Source of the DNA: Marinobacter antarcticus
Lineage (GTDB): Bacteria > Pseudomonadota > Gammaproteobacteria > Pseudomonadales > Oleiphilaceae
Assembly: GCF_900142385.1 (NCBI RefSeq)
Contig: NZ_FRAQ01000006.1
Span: 1-43,689 of the forward strand
Length of the DNA: 43,689 nt
Reading direction: 5' to 3'
Positions 17,612 through 27,600 of this stretch are shown here, piece after piece. Within the stretch, counting starts at the first letter, position 1. Each line of letters starts with the position of its first letter. Position numbers and translations under genes: made by a program. Below the pieces are notes generated by a model. The model was not told the DNA's origin, ran no database searches, and saw only the letters and a program-made list of their open reading frames with translations.

Positions 17612-19783
17612 ATGACCATCGCGGAAAAAACATTTGTCCGTCGCGCGCCGCTTAAAGCCGGCCGTATGGGTGTGTGCAAAGCGCTCACCGTTGCCCTGCT
17701 TCTGTCAGCACCTTTCGGCATTCAGGCAAAAACGACCGCACCAGAGGCGTATACACCTGTTGCCCCAACGATCGACCAGGCACGAGCCAACATTCTCATT
17801 GCCAGGCAACTGCAGTTCACCCATTTCCGCGACCTCGGTATCAGCGACAAGCTTTCCGGCGACGTATTTGATGCTTATCTGAACTATCTCGATGGCCAGC
17901 GAGTCTATCTGACGGGCAGCGATGTCCAGGCACTTGACAGAGTGAGAAGCCGGTTAGGATCAGCCCTTAAAACCGGCCAGCTAAAGCCCGGGTTTGATAT
18001 CTACAACCTGGTTCAGCAACGCATTATCGAGCGCCTTCAGTTTGCGCTCGATACCATTGACGATGGCATCGAGAACCTGAACTTCACCTCCAATGAAAGT
18101 ATTCTGCTTGACCGTTCAGAAGCAGAATGGGAGCCGGACGAAAAGGCGCTTGATGAGCTTTGGGTGAAACGCATCAAAAATGCCGTGCTCGCGCAACGGC
18201 TCAATGGCACCGACGACGAAGCCATCACCGACAGCCTGAAGCGTCGCTATGAAGGCCAGCTCAAGCGAGCTTATCAGGCCCGAAGCGAGGACGCTTTTCA
18301 GGCCTACATGAATGCATTTACTGGCATGTGGGACCCGCACACCTCGTACTTTTCGCCGCGCACATCAGAGAACTTCAACATTAATATGAGTCTCTCGCTT
18401 GAAGGTATTGGCGCAGTTCTGCAGGCAGACAACGAGTACACCAAAGTCGTCCGGCTGGTTCCGGGCGGCCCGGCCTCCAAACAAGGCCAGCTCCAGCCTG
18501 CCGACAGAATTGTATCGGTTGCGCAGGAGAGCGAAAAACCGGTCAACGTGATCGGCTGGCGCCTTGATGAAGTGGTCGATCTTATCCGCGGCCCGAGGAA
18601 CTCTGTGGTCACGCTCGAAGTGGTTCCTGCCAGCGCGACCGACGAAACCCTGACCAAATCCATTTCCATCAGCCGTGACGAGGTCAAACTTGAGGAGCAA
18701 AGCGCCAGCAAAGACACCATTGAGTTTGAGCGCAATGGCGAAAAATACACTGTCGGGGTGATTACCATTCCAACGTTTTACGCCGATTTCCGCGCCATGC
18801 AGGCAGGAGACCCCCTATACAAGAGCACTACCCGTGATGTCCGCAAACTGATTACGGAACTGCAGCAGGACGGAGTAGATGGTCTGGTGATGGATCTGCG
18901 TAACAATGGCGGCGGTGCATTGCAAGAAGCTAATGACCTGGTCGGCCTGTTTATTGATACCGGCCCCACGGTTCAGATCCGCAACTCGAGCAACGAGGTT
19001 CAGGTTCTCAATGACGACGACGCATCGGTTGCCTATGACGGGCCTTTGGTGGTTCTCACCAACCGCATGAGCGCATCGGCGTCGGAGATTTTTGCAGGTG
19101 CAATTCAGGATTACGGCCGCGGCCTGGTAGTCGGTTCACAAACGTTTGGTAAAGGCACGGTTCAGGCTGTTCGCCCACTGAACCACGGCCAACTAAAAAT
19201 CACCCAGTCGAAGTTCTACCGCGTATCCGGGGGCTCAACCCAGCACAAAGGTGTGATTCCGGATATCGAGATTCCTTCACGTATCGATAAAACCCGTATC
19301 GGTGAGGATGCGCTGGATCATGCCCTGCCCTGGGATCAGATCGAAGCCGTCCCGCATACCCGGTATTTTGACTTCAGCGGCATCATTGACGAACTCCGTA
19401 AACGCCATGACGATCGCTTTGCCAGCAGCCCTGAGTTCAGCCTTCTTCAGCAGGAGATCGATTTCCTCAAAGAGCAACGCCAAAGAGATACCGTGAGCCT
19501 TAACCTGGGCGAGCGCACTACCCAGCAGGAACAGATCGAGCGCACTCGACTGACTATCGCCAATGCGCGCCGGGAACTGCGGGACGAGAAGCCTTTCGAG
19601 TCTCTTGATGAGCTTGAAGACTGGCAGGACCAGCAGGCTGCGGATCTTAGCACTACCGACGAAGAGCTGGATTTTGTGATTCGCGAAGGCGGCAACATCA
19701 TGGCTGATATGCTGGAACTGGATAACAGGATGGCCTCTATTCTTTCCCCACAACAGTTTGCGGCTCAGGCTGAAGCGCAGTAA
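17612..19783 (+). CDS. prc: C-terminal processing (tail-specific) protease Prc/Tsp
   Basis: Prc is a periplasmic S41 protease that trims or degrades proteins with nonpolar C-termini and helps control peptidoglycan hydrolases. The protein has a signal peptide (MTIAEKTFVRRAP, hydrophobic core KALTVALLLSAPFG, likely cut after IQA). An N-terminal helical domain follows, then a PDZ domain near 255-340 (LEGIGAVLQADNEYTKVV). The catalytic domain carries Ser489 in SASASEIF and Lys514 in TFGKGTVQ, exactly 25 residues apart as in E. coli Tsp. A charged C-terminal helical region (DUF3340) ends it. ATG 17612 has AGGT eight bases before; the longer frame from 17528 would spoil the signal peptide. Its stop shares a base with the next gene's ATG (TAATG), implying translational coupling. 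Confidence 0.95.
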   Translation: MTIAEKTFVRRAPLKAGRMGVCKALTVALLLSAPFGIQAKTTAPEAYTPVAPTIDQARANILIARQLQFTHFRDLGISDKLSGDVFDAYLNYLDGQRVYLTGSDVQALDRVRSRLGSALKTGQLKPGFDIYNLVQQRIIERLQFALDTIDDGIENLNFTSNESILLDRSEAEWEPDEKALDELWVKRIKNAVLAQRLNGTDDEAITDSLKRRYEGQLKRAYQARSEDAFQAYMNAFTGMWDPHTSYFSPRTSENFNINMSLSLEGIGAVLQADNEYTKVVRLVPGGPASKQGQLQPADRIVSVAQESEKPVNVIGWRLDEVVDLIRGPRNSVVTLEVVPASATDETLTKSISISRDEVKLEEQSASKDTIEFERNGEKYTVGVITIPTFYADFRAMQAGDPLYKSTTRDVRKLITELQQDGVDGLVMDLRNNGGGALQEANDLVGLFIDTGPTVQIRNSSNEVQVLNDDDASVAYDGPLVVLTNRMSASASEIFAGAIQDYGRGLVVGSQTFGKGTVQAVRPLNHGQLKITQSKFYRVSGGSTQHKGVIPDIEIPSRIDKTRIGEDALDHALPWDQIEAVPHTRYFDFSGIIDELRKRHDDRFASSPEFSLLQQEIDFLKEQRQRDTVSLNLGERTTQQEQIERTRLTIANARRELRDEKPFESLDELEDWQDQQAADLSTTDEELDFVIREGGNIMADMLELDNRMASILSPQQFAAQAEAQ

Positions 19784-20571
19784 TGAGCCAGAAAGCTGAC
19801 AAGCAGGCCCCCAGCGAACAGGAAAACCAGAGCAGGGCTCGTGCCCTGCAGGACATGCTGCTGGATGCACTCCATGCCATGCGGTCGCTGGAAGAAGTTG
19901 ACAACCTGAGCAAACCGGCCGCATCGGAAAAAGCGCCAGAAGGCATCATTGATCGGCTGACCAGCCTGACCGGATCGGCATTCCGCTTTGGCGCACGCGC
20001 CACGGACACTTCATTGCGAGTAGGCCGAGCGCTGATCAACTCCCAAGATCAGCTCAGGGCCATGCTGGCTGCGGGCCAATCCCTGAAGGACATCCGGGAG
20101 GTCGCCGGGCTGACGCTGTCGGAGATGAGCGAAGCTCTTAATCTCCGCGACAAGTCCGTTCTTGAAGCCATCGAGAACGGCACTACCACGCTTTCTTTTG
20201 AGCTGATTCTTCGTCTGACAGCCCTTATCGCACGAAATGACCCCATCCCATTTATCATGCGCACCACCCGGAACTACAACCCGGAGGTCTGGCAGATCCT
20301 GAACGACTGGGGGGTGGCTAGAGTGCCATTGCAGTTTGAGCGGGAGCGGGAATTTATCAACATCTTCCGCCGCCATGATTCTGCGCGAACCCTCTCAGAT
20401 GAAGGCTTCCGCAAGGTGCTGGAGTTCACCCGGCAGAGTTTTGAGATGTCACTGCACTTCGTGGAAGACCAGGAAAAACAGGTAGCGGAACTCCGTGCCA
20501 GTTTTGAGGAACAACAGAACGGGCTGCCGGACAGCAAAGCTCCTGCCGAAAAAAAAATATCACCCAAATAG
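19783..20571 (+). CDS. XRE-type helix-turn-helix protein coupled to prc
   Basis: A 262-residue protein. A charged N-terminal region (residues 1-85) precedes a helix-turn-helix of XRE type at about 95-150: [22 protein letters not shown], then [16 protein letters not shown]. The C-terminal part is helical with a Q/E-rich end. There is no membrane segment. Its ATG overlaps the prc stop (TAATG), so the two are almost certainly co-translated. I do not recognise a named family; by its place it could regulate envelope stress genes, but that is a guess. Its 3' end overlaps mtnA tail-to-tail by 12 bp. Confidence 0.85.
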   Translation: MSQKADKQAPSEQENQSRARALQDMLLDALHAMRSLEEVDNLSKPAASEKAPEGIIDRLTSLTGSAFRFGARATDTSLRVGRALINSQDQLRAMLAAGQSLKDIREVAGLTLSEMSEALNLRDKSVLEAIENGTTTLSFELILRLTALIARNDPIPFIMRTTRNYNPEVWQILNDWGVARVPLQFEREREFINIFRRHDSARTLSDEGFRKVLEFTRQSFEMSLHFVEDQEKQVAELRASFEEQQNGLPDSKAPAEKKISPK

Positions 20572-21657
20572 CCCGTGCATTCCCGTAATATTCGGGTTCC
20601 GCACCACCCCCTTCTCCGTAACGATCAGGTCAATCAGGTTTGCAGGCGTAACATCGAACACCGGGTTGAACACCGGCACACCTTCCGGAGCCAGCGGAAT
20701 ACCACGAATCTCCCGAACCTCCACACCGTCTCGCTCTTCGATGGGAATATCCTCACCTGACGCAAGCGACATATCCACGGTGCTGGACGGCGCCACGACC
20801 ATAAATCCGACTTTGTGATAACGCGCCAGCACAGCAAGGCTGTAAGTACCAATCTTGTTGGCCACATCCCCGTTCGCAGTGATCCGGTCGGCGCCAACGA
20901 TGATCCACTGGACCTCACCCGCTGCAAGAATGGCCGCAGCAGCACCATCGGCATTCAGAGTCACCGGAATACCTTCCCGCATAAGCTCCCAGGCAGTAAG
21001 GCGGCTCCCCTGCAGCCAGGGCCGGGTTTCGTCGGCATAAACCTGCTTCAGCAACTTTTTCTCATGAAGTCGGCGAATAACACCCAGCGCCGTGCCATAG
21101 CCACCCGTTGCGAGTGCACCCGTGTTGCAGTGGGTCAGAACCGAGACAGACATGGGTTTGCCGGTACCCACTGAAAACCCCATTGCCTCGAGGGCGTGAT
21201 CAGCCATGGCAAGGTTGCCAGCAAGATCTTCCTGATGAATGGCGACTGCTTCATCCGCCAGCCGCTTCTGCGCTTCGCTGAGAGAGTCACAAGCGTGAAA
21301 CACCCGCTCAATTCGCTGCAAGGCCCAGAACAGATTCACGGCGGTCGGCCGGGAGGCAGCTAATTCACGAATGGCCTGTTCGATTTCAGCTTTCCAGTCT
21401 CCGCCTCCGGCGTGCCGGGCGGCCAGAGCGACACCGTAAGCAGCACTGATACCAATCGCTGGTGCACCGCGCACCACCATATCCTGAATACACTGCGCAA
21501 CACCGGACGCGCCTTCCAGAGTCACCCAGTGTTCCTGAGCCGGCAACAGGCGCTGATCAAGCAGTTCCAGGCTGCTGCCGTGCCATCGGAGGGCAACCGT
21601 ACCTGTCGCGCCGGGAGAAGAGGCACTTAAAGAGGGAGATCCCTTAGAATAATTCAT
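20560..21657 (-). CDS. mtnA: S-methyl-5-thioribose-1-phosphate isomerase
   Basis: MtnA converts methylthioribose-1-phosphate to methylthioribulose-1-phosphate in methionine salvage. The 365-residue protein has the family motifs [16 protein letters not shown] (near 60-75), VNLFWAL, and the catalytic Cys177 ([15 protein letters not shown]) and Asp257 ([19 protein letters not shown]). It ends with [18 protein letters not shown], also conserved. ATG 21657 has CGGAG nine bases upstream. The divergent neighbour is a methylthioadenosine deaminase, so the two share a 138-bp control region. The gene order mtnA/deaminase/ubiG is that of Pseudomonas. Confidence 0.96.
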   Translation of the reverse strand: MNYSKGSPSLSASSPGATGTVALRWHGSSLELLDQRLLPAQEHWVTLEGASGVAQCIQDMVVRGAPAIGISAAYGVALAARHAGGGDWKAEIEQAIRELAASRPTAVNLFWALQRIERVFHACDSLSEAQKRLADEAVAIHQEDLAGNLAMADHALEAMGFSVGTGKPMSVSVLTHCNTGALATGGYGTALGVIRRLHEKKLLKQVYADETRPWLQGSRLTAWELMREGIPVTLNADGAAAAILAAGEVQWIIVGADRITANGDVANKIGTYSLAVLARYHKVGFMVVAPSSTVDMSLASGEDIPIEERDGVEVREIRGIPLAPEGVPVFNPVFDVTPANLIDLIVTEKGVVRNPNITGMHGLFG

Positions 21658-21795
21658 TGCGTGGCTCCGGTTTCATAACGCTGAAAACGGGCAGTATAAC
21701 GGTTATACTTTCGGGCTACATTTCATTGTCCGGCGCGCTTGTGCACTTTTTTTGTGCTCAACCTGATTCGTGGCCGGCGCTGCAAGGCAGGGTTA

Positions 21796-23136
21796 ATGAC
21801 GGCAGATACCATCACCGCAGCCGATATTCGCATCAACGCGCGCTGGCTGATTCCGATTGAACCTTCCGGAGTGGTGCTTGAGCATCAGGCCGTTATCATT
21901 CAGGGCACCAAAATTGCCGCAGTGTTACCCATGGCGGAAGCGGATCACGAATTCCGTACCCGCGAGACGATTGAACTTCCCCACCACGTGGTTATGCCTG
22001 GGCTGATCAACATGCACGGTCATGCGGCAATGTCGCTGTTTCGTGGCATGGCAGATGACCTTCCTCTGATGACATGGCTGAACGATCATATCTGGCCGGC
22101 AGAAGGCCGTTTTATCAGCGAGCAGTTTATTGCCGACGGCACGCAACTGGCCATGGCGGAAATGTTGAGAACCGGCACGACGACCTTCTCGGACATGTAT
22201 TTTTTCCCGGAGATTGTGGCCCAGATGGCGCACGATACCGGCATGCGCGCGCAGATATGCTTTCCTCTGCTGGACTTTCCCACGGTATGGGGGAGCGGTC
22301 CAGATGAATATCTGAGCAAAGGCGAGGCACTGATTGATGCATGGCAAGGCGACGATTACATCATGCCCGCGATTGGCCCACACGCGCCCTACACCGTATC
22401 GGACGGGCCGTTAACTGAAGCTGTCGCGCTCTCCAAAAGAACGGGTGCCCGCATTCAGATTCATCTGCATGAAACCGAATTTGAAGTGGCAGATGCCATA
22501 GACAAACAGGGTAAACGCCCTATCGAGCGGCTCGCAGAGCTTGGCGTTCTTGGCACCAACACCCAGTGCGTGCACATGACCCAAATCAGCGACTCGGACA
22601 TTGCCCTGCTCGCAGACACCGGAACACACGTTATCCACTGTCCCGAATCCAACCTCAAGCTCGCTAGCGGCCTGTGCCCTGCCCAGAAGCTTATGGAGCG
22701 CGGAATTAACCTCGCAATAGGAACGGACGGTGCGGCCAGCAACAACGACCTGGATCTGTTCGGTGAAATCCGCACTGCGGCCATGGTTGCGAAAGTGGTC
22801 GCCAATGATGCGGCCGCGCTCTCTGCCCATCAGGCACTTCAAGTAGCAACGCTCAATGGCGCCAGGGCTCTGGGCCGGGAACACGAACTGGGCTCACTGG
22901 TAGCCGGCAAGCTGGCAGACATTATCGCTGTTGATCTCAGCGACCCGTTTATTCAGCCGGTTTACGATCCTGCCTCCCACCTTGTCTACAGCAATCATGG
23001 CCGCGCAGTAACCCATAGTTGGATTAACGGCGTACCTCAGGTACAGGATGGAAAACTGACGCGTATTGATGTCCCGGATCTTATGCTTCGCGTTGAGGAC
23101 TGGGCCAGAAAAATCCGGCAGCAACAGGCTGACTAA
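21796..23136 (+). CDS. 5-methylthioadenosine/S-adenosylhomocysteine deaminase (TRZ/ATZ family)
   Basis: An amidohydrolase of 446 residues that deaminates methylthioadenosine (and perhaps SAH) to the inosine form. Metal-binding motifs of the family are clear: [12 protein letters not shown] (near 58-70), [35 protein letters not shown] and [16 protein letters not shown] 21796 follows AAGGCAGGG; the longer frame from 21739 has no ribosome site. In Pseudomonas aeruginosa the homologue in the same place makes methylthioinosine, which a separate phosphorylase turns into the MtnA substrate. The phosphorylase is not in this window. Confidence 0.93.
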   Translation: MTADTITAADIRINARWLIPIEPSGVVLEHQAVIIQGTKIAAVLPMAEADHEFRTRETIELPHHVVMPGLINMHGHAAMSLFRGMADDLPLMTWLNDHIWPAEGRFISEQFIADGTQLAMAEMLRTGTTTFSDMYFFPEIVAQMAHDTGMRAQICFPLLDFPTVWGSGPDEYLSKGEALIDAWQGDDYIMPAIGPHAPYTVSDGPLTEAVALSKRTGARIQIHLHETEFEVADAIDKQGKRPIERLAELGVLGTNTQCVHMTQISDSDIALLADTGTHVIHCPESNLKLASGLCPAQKLMERGINLAIGTDGAASNNDLDLFGEIRTAAMVAKVVANDAAALSAHQALQVATLNGARALGREHELGSLVAGKLADIIAVDLSDPFIQPVYDPASHLVYSNHGRAVTHSWINGVPQVQDGKLTRIDVPDLMLRVEDWARKIRQQQAD

Positions 23137-23171
23137 CCGAATTCCGACAGATTGATCAGGCAGAACGTAAC

Positions 23172-23888
23172 ATGACAAACCAGAACGTTGACCGTAACGA
23201 AATCGCAAAGTTTGAAGCCCTGGCCAGCCGCTGGTGGGATCCCACCAGCGAGTTCAAGCCGCTGCATGATATTAACCCGTTGCGCCTGAACTACATCGAC
23301 GAGCGGGTATCGCTTGCTGGTAAGCGGGTTGCGGACATAGGCTGTGGTGGTGGGTTACTGTCAGAAGGCATGGCTCTGCGGGGTGCTCATGTGACCGGCA
23401 TAGACATGGGCGAGTCGCCCCTTGCCGTTGCACGGCTGCATGGCCTGGAAAGCGGGATCAAGGTGGACTACCGGCAAATCACCGTTGAAGAGTTGGCCCG
23501 TGACCCCGAACATGCCGGCCAGTACGACGCTGTTACCTGCCTTGAAATGCTGGAGCATGTGCCAGACCCGGCTTCGGTTATCAAAGCTTGCTCTGCTCTG
23601 CTGAAGCCCGGCGGACACCTGTTTGTTTCTACCATCAACCGCAACCCCAAATCCTTTCTGTTTGCCATTGTTGGTGCTGAATACGTTCTGAACATGCTTC
23701 CCAAGGGCACCCATGAATGGAAAAAGTTTATCCGCCCATCGGAAATGTCCGATTACCTGCGCCACGCCGGGCTGGACGTACGTGAACTGACCGGTATGAC
23801 CTACAACCCTGTTACCCGCTCCTACAAGCTGGGCCGGGATGTGGATGTAAATTATCTGATGCACGCCCGGGATATCCGTGAAAATTGA
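23172..23888 (+). CDS. ubiG: Ubiquinone biosynthesis O-methyltransferase
   Basis: UbiG performs both O-methylations in ubiquinone synthesis using S-adenosylmethionine. The 238-residue protein starts with the family segment [15 protein letters not shown], has the SAM motif [17 protein letters not shown] near residues 53-68, [11 protein letters not shown] near 118 and [13 protein letters not shown] near 155. The membrane-binding region [12 protein letters not shown] and the C-terminal GMTYNPV are conserved as well. ATG 23172 lies 35 bp after the deaminase stop. The last 11 bp overlap the mupP start, so the two are translationally linked. Confidence 0.97.
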   Translation: MTNQNVDRNEIAKFEALASRWWDPTSEFKPLHDINPLRLNYIDERVSLAGKRVADIGCGGGLLSEGMALRGAHVTGIDMGESPLAVARLHGLESGIKVDYRQITVEELARDPEHAGQYDAVTCLEMLEHVPDPASVIKACSALLKPGGHLFVSTINRNPKSFLFAIVGAEYVLNMLPKGTHEWKKFIRPSEMSDYLRHAGLDVRELTGMTYNPVTRSYKLGRDVDVNYLMHARDIREN

Positions 23889-24540
23889 ACAACCCTCAAC
23901 CGTTCTGTTCGATCTGGATGGCACACTGATCGACACAGCGCCTGATTTTATCCGCTGCCTTAACGAGCTGCGCCAGCAACACGGGCTCCCGGCACTCCCG
24001 GCGGAGCACATACGCCGATCCGTCTCCAACGGCGCTCGGGCCATGGTGCGGGTAGGCTTCGGGCTGGAACCAGAGCACCCGGATTATCTCGATAAACATA
24101 CAGCCTTTCTGGATCTTTATGAGTCCGGTGTCGCCGTTGAAACCCGTCTTTTTGATGGGATGGACACTCTGCTTCAGTCGCTGGAGCACCGGGGAATTCC
24201 CTGGGGCATCGTGACCAACAAACCGGTACGCTTTGCTGCTCCGCTTGTTCAGGCTCTTGGCCTCGGGGCACGCTGCGCGTCGCTGGTGTGCCCGGATCAC
24301 GTCACCCATCGAAAGCCCGCACCAGAAGCCCTTTTTCTGGCCTGCAAGCAGATCGGGGCAGATCCTGCCCGAGCGGTGTATGTAGGCGATCATGAGCGGG
24401 ATATTGAAGCCGGTCGCAATGCCCGCATGAAAACAATCGCCGTGCGCTATGGCTATATCGAAGAGCCTGAAACGGTTGACCTATGGCAAGCAGACATCAT
24501 CGCCGACACAGTCAACGATCTCGCAAAGCTGTTACAATAG
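23878..24540 (+). CDS. mupP: HAD phosphatase MupP (N-acetylmuramic acid 6-phosphate phosphatase)
   Basis: A HAD-superfamily phosphatase of 220 residues: motif I FDLDGTL (Asp12, Asp14), motif II VTNKP near 120, Lys in HRKPAPEA, and acidic motif [12 protein letters not shown]. Older annotation calls such proteins phosphoglycolate phosphatase (Gph). In Pseudomonas the gene in this place (between ubiG and yciK) was shown to be MupP, which acts in cell-wall recycling, and the synteny supports that call. The start is GTG 23878, inside ubiG (11-bp overlap), with only a weak upstream purine run. It is part of the ubiG-mupP-yciK run. Confidence 0.9.
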   Translation: MKIEQPSTVLFDLDGTLIDTAPDFIRCLNELRQQHGLPALPAEHIRRSVSNGARAMVRVGFGLEPEHPDYLDKHTAFLDLYESGVAVETRLFDGMDTLLQSLEHRGIPWGIVTNKPVRFAAPLVQALGLGARCASLVCPDHVTHRKPAPEALFLACKQIGADPARAVYVGDHERDIEAGRNARMKTIAVRYGYIEEPETVDLWQADIIADTVNDLAKLLQ

Positions 24541-24597
24541 CGCGCTTCTGAAACTGACCGGCTCTAACACACCCCCAGCCTGATACGGAGACAGGTT

Positions 24598-25347
24598 ATG
24601 CAAGATTACCAGGCACCCGCTGATCTTCTGAAAGACCGCATCATACTGGTGACCGGTGCGGGCAGCGGAATCGGCCGCACAGCCGCCAAAACCTTCGCCG
24701 CCCATGGAGCCACTGTGATTCTTGTGGGGCGCACCGTGAGCAGGCTGGAGTCGGTCTACGATGAAATCGAAGCCGATGGACACCCGAAACCGGCCATAGT
24801 GCCGATGAATTTTGAAGGTGCTGCCGTAAAAGACTACGAAGAACTGGCCATGACCCTGGAAGATAACTTCGGGAAGCTTGATGGCCTGTTGCATAACGCC
24901 GCCATTCTTGGTGATCGTAGCCCAGTGGAAATGTACGATCCGGAAACCTGGAATAAGGTCATGCACGTAAATGCTACGGCTCCGTTTCTGCTGAGCCGCG
25001 CGATGATCCCCCTGCTGCGCAAGTCGGATGCTGCTTCGGTTATCTTCACGTCTTCCGGTGTTGGCCGCCAAGCCAAGGCTTACTGGGGTGCTTACGCGGT
25101 ATCCAAGTTTGCAGTCGAAGGCCTGAGCCAGCTTCTGGCCGATGAGCTGGATGACAAACACCACAATGTGCGGGTAAACAGCCTGAACCCCGGCGCTACC
25201 AGAACCAATATGCGAGCCCATGCCTACCCGGCAGAAAACCCGCAGCAAAACCCGGCGCCGGAAGAGCTGATGCCGGTCTACCTATACCTGATGGGCAGTG
25301 ACAGCGCAGGGGTAAACGGCCAGCAAGTAAACGCCCAACCGAAATAA
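24598..25347 (+). CDS. YciK-type short-chain dehydrogenase/reductase
   Basis: A classical SDR of 249 residues. The cofactor motif TGAGSGIGR is at 19-27, HNAAI near 99, and the active site is Ser in TSSGV with Tyr and Lys in YAVSK. C-terminal residues NPGATRTNMRA also fit the YciK family. Arg in GRT after the second strand suggests NADP(H). The substrate of YciK proteins is unknown. ATG 24598 has CGGAGACAGG upstream, 57 bp after mupP. The stop shares a base with the following ATG (TAATG), so it is translationally coupled to the glutaredoxin-like gene. Confidence 0.92.
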   Translation: MQDYQAPADLLKDRIILVTGAGSGIGRTAAKTFAAHGATVILVGRTVSRLESVYDEIEADGHPKPAIVPMNFEGAAVKDYEELAMTLEDNFGKLDGLLHNAAILGDRSPVEMYDPETWNKVMHVNATAPFLLSRAMIPLLRKSDAASVIFTSSGVGRQAKAYWGAYAVSKFAVEGLSQLLADELDDKHHNVRVNSLNPGATRTNMRAHAYPAENPQQNPAPEELMPVYLYLMGSDSAGVNGQQVNAQPK

Positions 25348-25580
25348 TGGAACTGTTTTTTTATACTACGTCCCAATGCCACCTGTGTGAGCTGGCCGAA
25401 GCCCTGCTGGTGAGTACGCCCATGCCGGCTCCGATTCCGGTGGACGTGGTGGATATCGCGCAATCAGAGGAGCTGGTACAGCGTTACGGCACGAGAATTC
25501 CCGTGCTCCGGCGGACTGATACCGGGCATGAACTCGACTGGCCATTTACCCGGGATCAGTTACTCACGTTTCTGCAATGA
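25347..25580 (+). CDS. Glutaredoxin-family (DUF836) protein
   Basis: A 77-residue thioredoxin-fold protein with the redox motif Cys11-His-Leu-Cys14 right after the first strand (LFFYTTSQ), and cis-Pro in the TRIPVL segment ([11 protein letters not shown]). This is the DUF836 glutaredoxin-like group. The physiological partner is unknown. Its ATG overlaps the yciK stop and it ends 13 bp before yaaA, so it lies in the same transcript as the SDR. Confidence 0.92.
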   Translation: MELFFYTTSQCHLCELAEALLVSTPMPAPIPVDVVDIAQSEELVQRYGTRIPVLRRTDTGHELDWPFTRDQLLTFLQ

Positions 25581-25593
25581 GGAATTATCTGAC

Positions 25594-26364
25594 ATGTTGA
25601 TGGTTATCTCACCCGCTAAAACCCTCGACTATGAGAGCCCGCTGGCAACGGAAACCTTTACCAAGCCGGACTTTCTGGACGACGCCTGCGAACTGATTGA
25701 TCAGCTCAAAGAGCTGGAGCCTCATCAGGTCAGCAACCTGATGAGTATCAGCGACAAACTGGGCCAGTTGAACACCGAACGTTTTCAGAGCTGGCACACG
25801 CCCTTCTCTCCCCAAAACGCCCGCCAGGCGATTCTGGCGTTCAAAGGCGATGTGTATACGGGGCTGGATGCCGAAAGCTTCAGCGAGCAGGACTTCAGCT
25901 TCGCCCAAGAGCATCTGCGCATGCTGTCCGGGCTGTACGGAATTCTCAAACCTCTCGACCTGATGCAGCCGTACCGGCTGGAAATGGGAACAAAGTTCGA
26001 GAACAAACGCGGCAAGGATCTATACACGTTCTGGGGTGATAGCATCACCCGGGAAATAAACCGCCTGCTGAAGAGCGACGACGAAGTGCTGGTAAACCTG
26101 GCCTCGAACGAATATTTCAAAAGCCTGAAGAAGAAAGATCTTGAAGGACGGCTGATTACCCCCCAATTCAAGGATTGGAAGAACGGTCAGTACAAAATGA
26201 TCAGTTTCTACGCCAAAAAAGCCCGCGGCCTGATGTGCCGCTATGCCATTCTGAATCGTATTACCGATGCAAACGACCTCAAGGGTTTTGACCTTGATGG
26301 TTACTATTTCAGCGAAGACCAGTCCGACAAGAACAACTGGGTTTTCCTGCGGGATGAACAGTAA
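25594..26364 (+). CDS. yaaA: Peroxide stress protein YaaA (DUF328)
   Basis: YaaA limits free intracellular iron during peroxide stress in E. coli. The 256-residue protein starts [16 protein letters not shown], the family signature (E. coli [13 protein letters not shown]), and contains [24 protein letters not shown] and the basic C-terminal segment [16 protein letters not shown]. The family has a DNA-binding-like cantaloupe fold. ATG 25594 is chosen over the longer frame at 25528 because it matches the family start and has GAGGAA nine bases upstream. Confidence 0.96.
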   Translation: MLMVISPAKTLDYESPLATETFTKPDFLDDACELIDQLKELEPHQVSNLMSISDKLGQLNTERFQSWHTPFSPQNARQAILAFKGDVYTGLDAESFSEQDFSFAQEHLRMLSGLYGILKPLDLMQPYRLEMGTKFENKRGKDLYTFWGDSITREINRLLKSDDEVLVNLASNEYFKSLKKKDLEGRLITPQFKDWKNGQYKMISFYAKKARGLMCRYAILNRITDANDLKGFDLDGYYFSEDQSDKNNWVFLRDEQ

Positions 26365-26388
26365 TCCAGATTGAGTTCGGAGCAAGTC

Positions 26389-26592
26389 ATGAATGAAGCA
26401 GTATTTTCGCAGATCGCCATGCTGGTGTTTCTAACGGTACTTATTGGCTGGATGGGGTTTATCGTCTGGGATCTGGCCAAAAAATCACAAGCCGGAAAGT
26501 TTGGCACCATCGCCCTGTTTATTGTGCTGGGGGCCGGTGTAATCGGTTTTATCATCAAAACAGTGCTCGTAGAGATCATGCAACTATGGTAG
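26389..26592 (+). CDS. DUF2788 small inner-membrane protein
   Basis: A 67-residue protein with two predicted membrane helices: QIAMLVFLTVLIGWMGFIVW (about 8-27) and ALFIVLGAGVIGFIIKTVLV (about 41-60). They are joined by the basic loop DLAKKSQAGKFG. This pattern fits the DUF2788 family, which has no known function. ATG 26389 has GGAGC upstream; a TTG at 26371 is less likely. It sits 24 bp after yaaA and 36 bp before rdgC, so the three are probably one transcript. Confidence 0.85.
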   Translation: MNEAVFSQIAMLVFLTVLIGWMGFIVWDLAKKSQAGKFGTIALFIVLGAGVIGFIIKTVLVEIMQLW

Positions 26593-26628
26593 AGGCCATG
26601 CAATTATGAAAGACAAGGATCAAGCCTG

Positions 26629-27555
26629 ATGTGGTTTCGCAATGCCCGCGTTTTCCGTTTTACCAAGCCGTTTGATATCTCTGCTGAAGAGCTGGAAGAA
26701 AAGCTCAGCGGCGATGCATTCAAGCCCTGTGGACCACAGGAAACCACTCGCCAGGGCTGGGTTCCGCCTCTTGGCAAGCACGGTGAACAGCTTGTTCACA
26801 GTGCCAATGGTTATCACCTGATTGCCTTGCGCAAGGAAGAAAAAATCCTGCCGGGGCCAGTGATCAAGGATGCAGTTGAAGACAAAGCCGAAGCCATCGA
26901 GATCGAACAGGGTCGCAAGGTTCGTCGCAAGGAAAAAGACGAGATTAAAGAGCAGGTCATGCTGGAAATGCTGCCCCAGGCATTTTCACGGAACCGCCGC
27001 TCCTTTGCTTATATTGCTCCGAAGGACGGCGTTCTGGTAGTGGATGCCGGCTCCGCAAAACAGGCGGAAGACCTGGCTTCAACCCTGCGCAAAAGCCTGG
27101 GCTCTCTGCCCGTGCGACCGCCAGTAGTAAAGCAGGCACCGGCCTTCACCTTCACGGGCTGGCTGAATGAATCCATCGACCTGCCCGGCAAGGTGGTGTT
27201 AGGCGATGAATGTGAGCTGAAAGATCCTTCAGAAGACGGCGGCGTGGTTCGCTGCAAAGGGCTGAATCTGAAGGCGGACGAAATCCGCAACCATCTGGAA
27301 GCGGGAATGGAAGTTACCAAGCTGGCTCTGACCTGGGACGACAACGTGTCCTTCATTCTGGACGAAGAACTGGGTATCCGCCGGCTGAAATTTGGCGAAA
27401 CGCTTCAGGATCAGCTCGACGACGTGGATGTGGATGATGCTGTCGCAAAATTTGATGCAGCTTTCACCCTCATGACCCTGGAACTGTCGAAACTGATTCC
27501 GGGATTGCTGGAAGCCATGGGCGGTGAAGACCGTTCGGCAATCATCGAAGAGTAA
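26629..27555 (+). CDS. rdgC: Recombination-associated protein RdgC
   Basis: RdgC is a ring-shaped dimer that binds double-stranded DNA and antagonises RecA. The 308-residue protein begins with the conserved MWFRNARVFRFTKPF and includes GWVPPLG, the basic stretch EQGRKVRRKEKDEIKEQV near residues 88-105, and TGWLNES. Length is close to E. coli RdgC (303). ATG 26629 has AAGGA eleven bases upstream. It is the last gene in the plus-strand run; two hairpins follow before the convergent acetyltransferase gene. Confidence 0.97.
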   Translation: MWFRNARVFRFTKPFDISAEELEEKLSGDAFKPCGPQETTRQGWVPPLGKHGEQLVHSANGYHLIALRKEEKILPGPVIKDAVEDKAEAIEIEQGRKVRRKEKDEIKEQVMLEMLPQAFSRNRRSFAYIAPKDGVLVVDAGSAKQAEDLASTLRKSLGSLPVRPPVVKQAPAFTFTGWLNESIDLPGKVVLGDECELKDPSEDGGVVRCKGLNLKADEIRNHLEAGMEVTKLALTWDDNVSFILDEELGIRRLKFGETLQDQLDDVDVDDAVAKFDAAFTLMTLELSKLIPGLLEAMGGEDRSAIIEE

Positions 27556-27562
27556 TCACTCA

Positions 27563-27599
27563 GGCGCTTGAGCGCCGCTGGAGCCTTTCGCAGAAAGGC
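27563..27599. terminator. Two adjacent hairpins between rdgC and the acetyltransferase gene
   Basis: GGCGC-TTGA-GCGCC (27563-27576) and GCCTTTC-GCA-GAAAGGC (27583-27599) lie between the two convergent stop codons (the second abuts the stop at 27601). Both have perfect stems, readable on either strand, but lack a T-run. A bidirectional block to read-through is the likely role. Confidence 0.5.
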
Positions 27600-27600
27600 C

